Shown here: positions 63,187-64,000 of the stretch, piece after piece
How the letters are laid out: each line of letters opens with the position of its first letter
How positions within the stretch are numbered: the first letter of the stretch is position 1
Assembly (NCBI RefSeq): GCF_001687625.2
Contig: NZ_CP016538.2
Span: 2,076,501-2,140,500 of the forward strand
Direction: 5' to 3'
DNA: 64,000 bases
Source: Planococcus maritimus
GTDB taxonomy: Bacteria; Bacillota; Bacilli; Bacillales_A; Planococcaceae
Program-made: the position numbers and the translations under genes
Notes under the pieces: model-generated
What the model was told of the DNA's origin: nothing
Database searches by the model: none
Seen by the model: only the letters and a program-made list of their open reading frames with translations

Positions 63187-64000
63187 CTATAGATTTTTTC
63201 TAAGCAAAGTTTCCAACTCATCAAGCTTTTGACCAAAAACTTTACAAGCTTCTTCGACTGGTTCCGGCGAGGCCATATCGACGCCCGCTTTTTTCAAGAC
63301 TTCAATCGGATAATCAGAGCTGCCGGCTTTCAAGAACTCGTTAATATAACGTTCAACCGCAGGCTCTCCTTCCTCCAAAATCTTCTTGCTCAAGGCAGTA
63401 GCTGCACTAAAGCCCGTTGCATATTGGAAAACATAATAATTGTAGTAGAAATGAGGAATACGCGCCCATTCCAGGCCAATCTCCTCGTCTACTGCCATAT
63501 CTTCACCGAAATATTTTTTATTTAACTCATAATAGACTTCCGTCAATCGATCAGCTGTCAAAGCTTCACCATCTTGGTCCATCTGGTGGATCGCGTGCTC
63601 GAATTCAGCAAACATCGTTTGGCGGAATACTGTCCCACGGAATCCATCTAGCCAGTGATTGAGCAAATAAATACGCTCCTGCTCATCTTCAGTAGTATTG
63701 ACCAAGTGCTCGTTCAATAAAGCCTCATTTGTTGTCGAGGCAACTTCTGCCACGAAAATAGAGTAATCACCATAAACGAATGGCTGATTCTCTCTCGTGT
63801 AATGACTGTGGACGCTATGGCCAAATTCGTGCGCCAAAGTGAAGAGGTTGTCTACATTGTCTTGCCAATTCATCAAAATATACGGGTTGGTTCCATATGC
63901 TCCTGAAGAATAAGCACCGCTGCGCTTGCCTTTGTTTTCTTTGACGTCTACCCAGCGATTATCGATGCCGGACTTAACGATGCCCACATAGTCTTCACCA
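63187..64000 (-). CDS. pepF: Oligoendopeptidase F, C-terminal part
   Basis: The last 271 codons of an M3 zinc metallopeptidase; the 5' part lies beyond the right edge (reading GEDYVGIVKSGIDNRW at the border). The zinc motif is in TLAHEFGHSVHSHYT (HExxH), with the third ligand Glu in FVAEVASTTNEALL. PepF degrades cytosolic peptides of 7-17 residues and affects competence and sporulation signals in Bacillus. Position next to roxS and spxH matches yjbG. Confidence 0.94.
   Translation of the reverse strand, partial: GEDYVGIVKSGIDNRWVDVKENKGKRSGAYSSGAYGTNPYILMNWQDNVDNLFTLAHEFGHSVHSHYTRENQPFVYGDYSIFVAEVASTTNEALLNEHLVNTTEDEQERIYLLNHWLDGFRGTVFRQTMFAEFEHAIHQMDQDGEALTADRLTEVYYELNKKYFGEDMAVDEEIGLEWARIPHFYYNYYVFQYATGFSAATALSKKILEEGEPAVERYINEFLKAGSSDYPIEVLKKAGVDMASPEPVEEACKVFGQKLDELETLLRKNL

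Overview
The window looks like chromosomal DNA of a low-to-moderate GC Gram-positive bacterium, most likely a Planococcaceae member (Planococcus or Planomicrobium type). Gene order follows Bacillus subtilis in several long blocks: speA-pdhDCBA-ykyA-def-ykrA-rpoY-rnjA-ktrC; dapL-dapH-ccpC-darB-fadH-ykyB; ktrD-rsgI-sigI; yjcHGF; and prpE-yjbO-nadK-relQ-yjbK-yjbI-spxH-roxS-pepF. Other traits are staphylococcus-like, notably a solitary murE close to prfC with a lysine-type MurE sequence. No prophage, CRISPR array, transposase gene or rRNA was seen.

Layout. 1-9.6 kb: a partial nitronate monooxygenase, arginine decarboxylase, a polysaccharide deacetylase lipoprotein, the four-gene pyruvate dehydrogenase operon, ykyA and peptide deformylase. 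9.7-14 kb: a HAD phosphatase, a very small transcription unit, rpoY-rnjA, a repeat element flanked by a duplicated terminator, ktrC and a Cys-rich small protein. 14-20 kb: an XRE-cupin regulator with the spermidine/putrescine ABC operon potABCD, then a NorA-type exporter. 20-27 kb: lysine/DAP biosynthesis (dapL, dapH), ccpC, a frameshifted DHA2 exporter lying between ccpC and darB, fadH, ykyB and a hydroxyacid dehydrogenase. 27-34 kb: a candidate C-rich small RNA, a CPBP protease, MarR, KtrD, SigI/RsgI, and a TerC protein behind a yybP-ykoY riboswitch. 34-48 kb: an SDR, an RND exporter, prfC, murE, an M42 peptidase, a PAS histidine kinase, an aldehyde dehydrogenase with a Gfo/Idh/MocA oxidoreductase, and a nuclease lipoprotein. 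48-53 kb: tRNA-Val, a GC-rich palindromic repeat, a TAXI-TRAP transporter operon and a PgpA-like protein. 53-64 kb: yjcHGF, fabI with a FapR operator, mgtE, and the yjb block ending in the sRNA gene roxS (RsaE family) and the 3' part of pepF.

How the genes fit together. Arginine decarboxylase and PotABCD give polyamine synthesis and uptake. DapH/DapL make the DAP precursor of lysine, and MurE appears to put lysine, not DAP, into peptidoglycan. KtrC and KtrD form a potassium channel system; KtrC and DarB homologues bind c-di-AMP, and RelQ adds (p)ppGpp. Redox and NADH balance is represented by pdh, ccpC, RoxS (with ResD-like and Rex-like boxes), YjbI globin and SpxH.

The most notable non-coding signals are RoxS, a second C-rich sRNA candidate at 27.2 kb, and two copies of a 132-bp imperfect-palindrome repeat. 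Each repeat copy sits between two copies of the local Rho-independent terminator, as if the element inserts at terminators and duplicates them.
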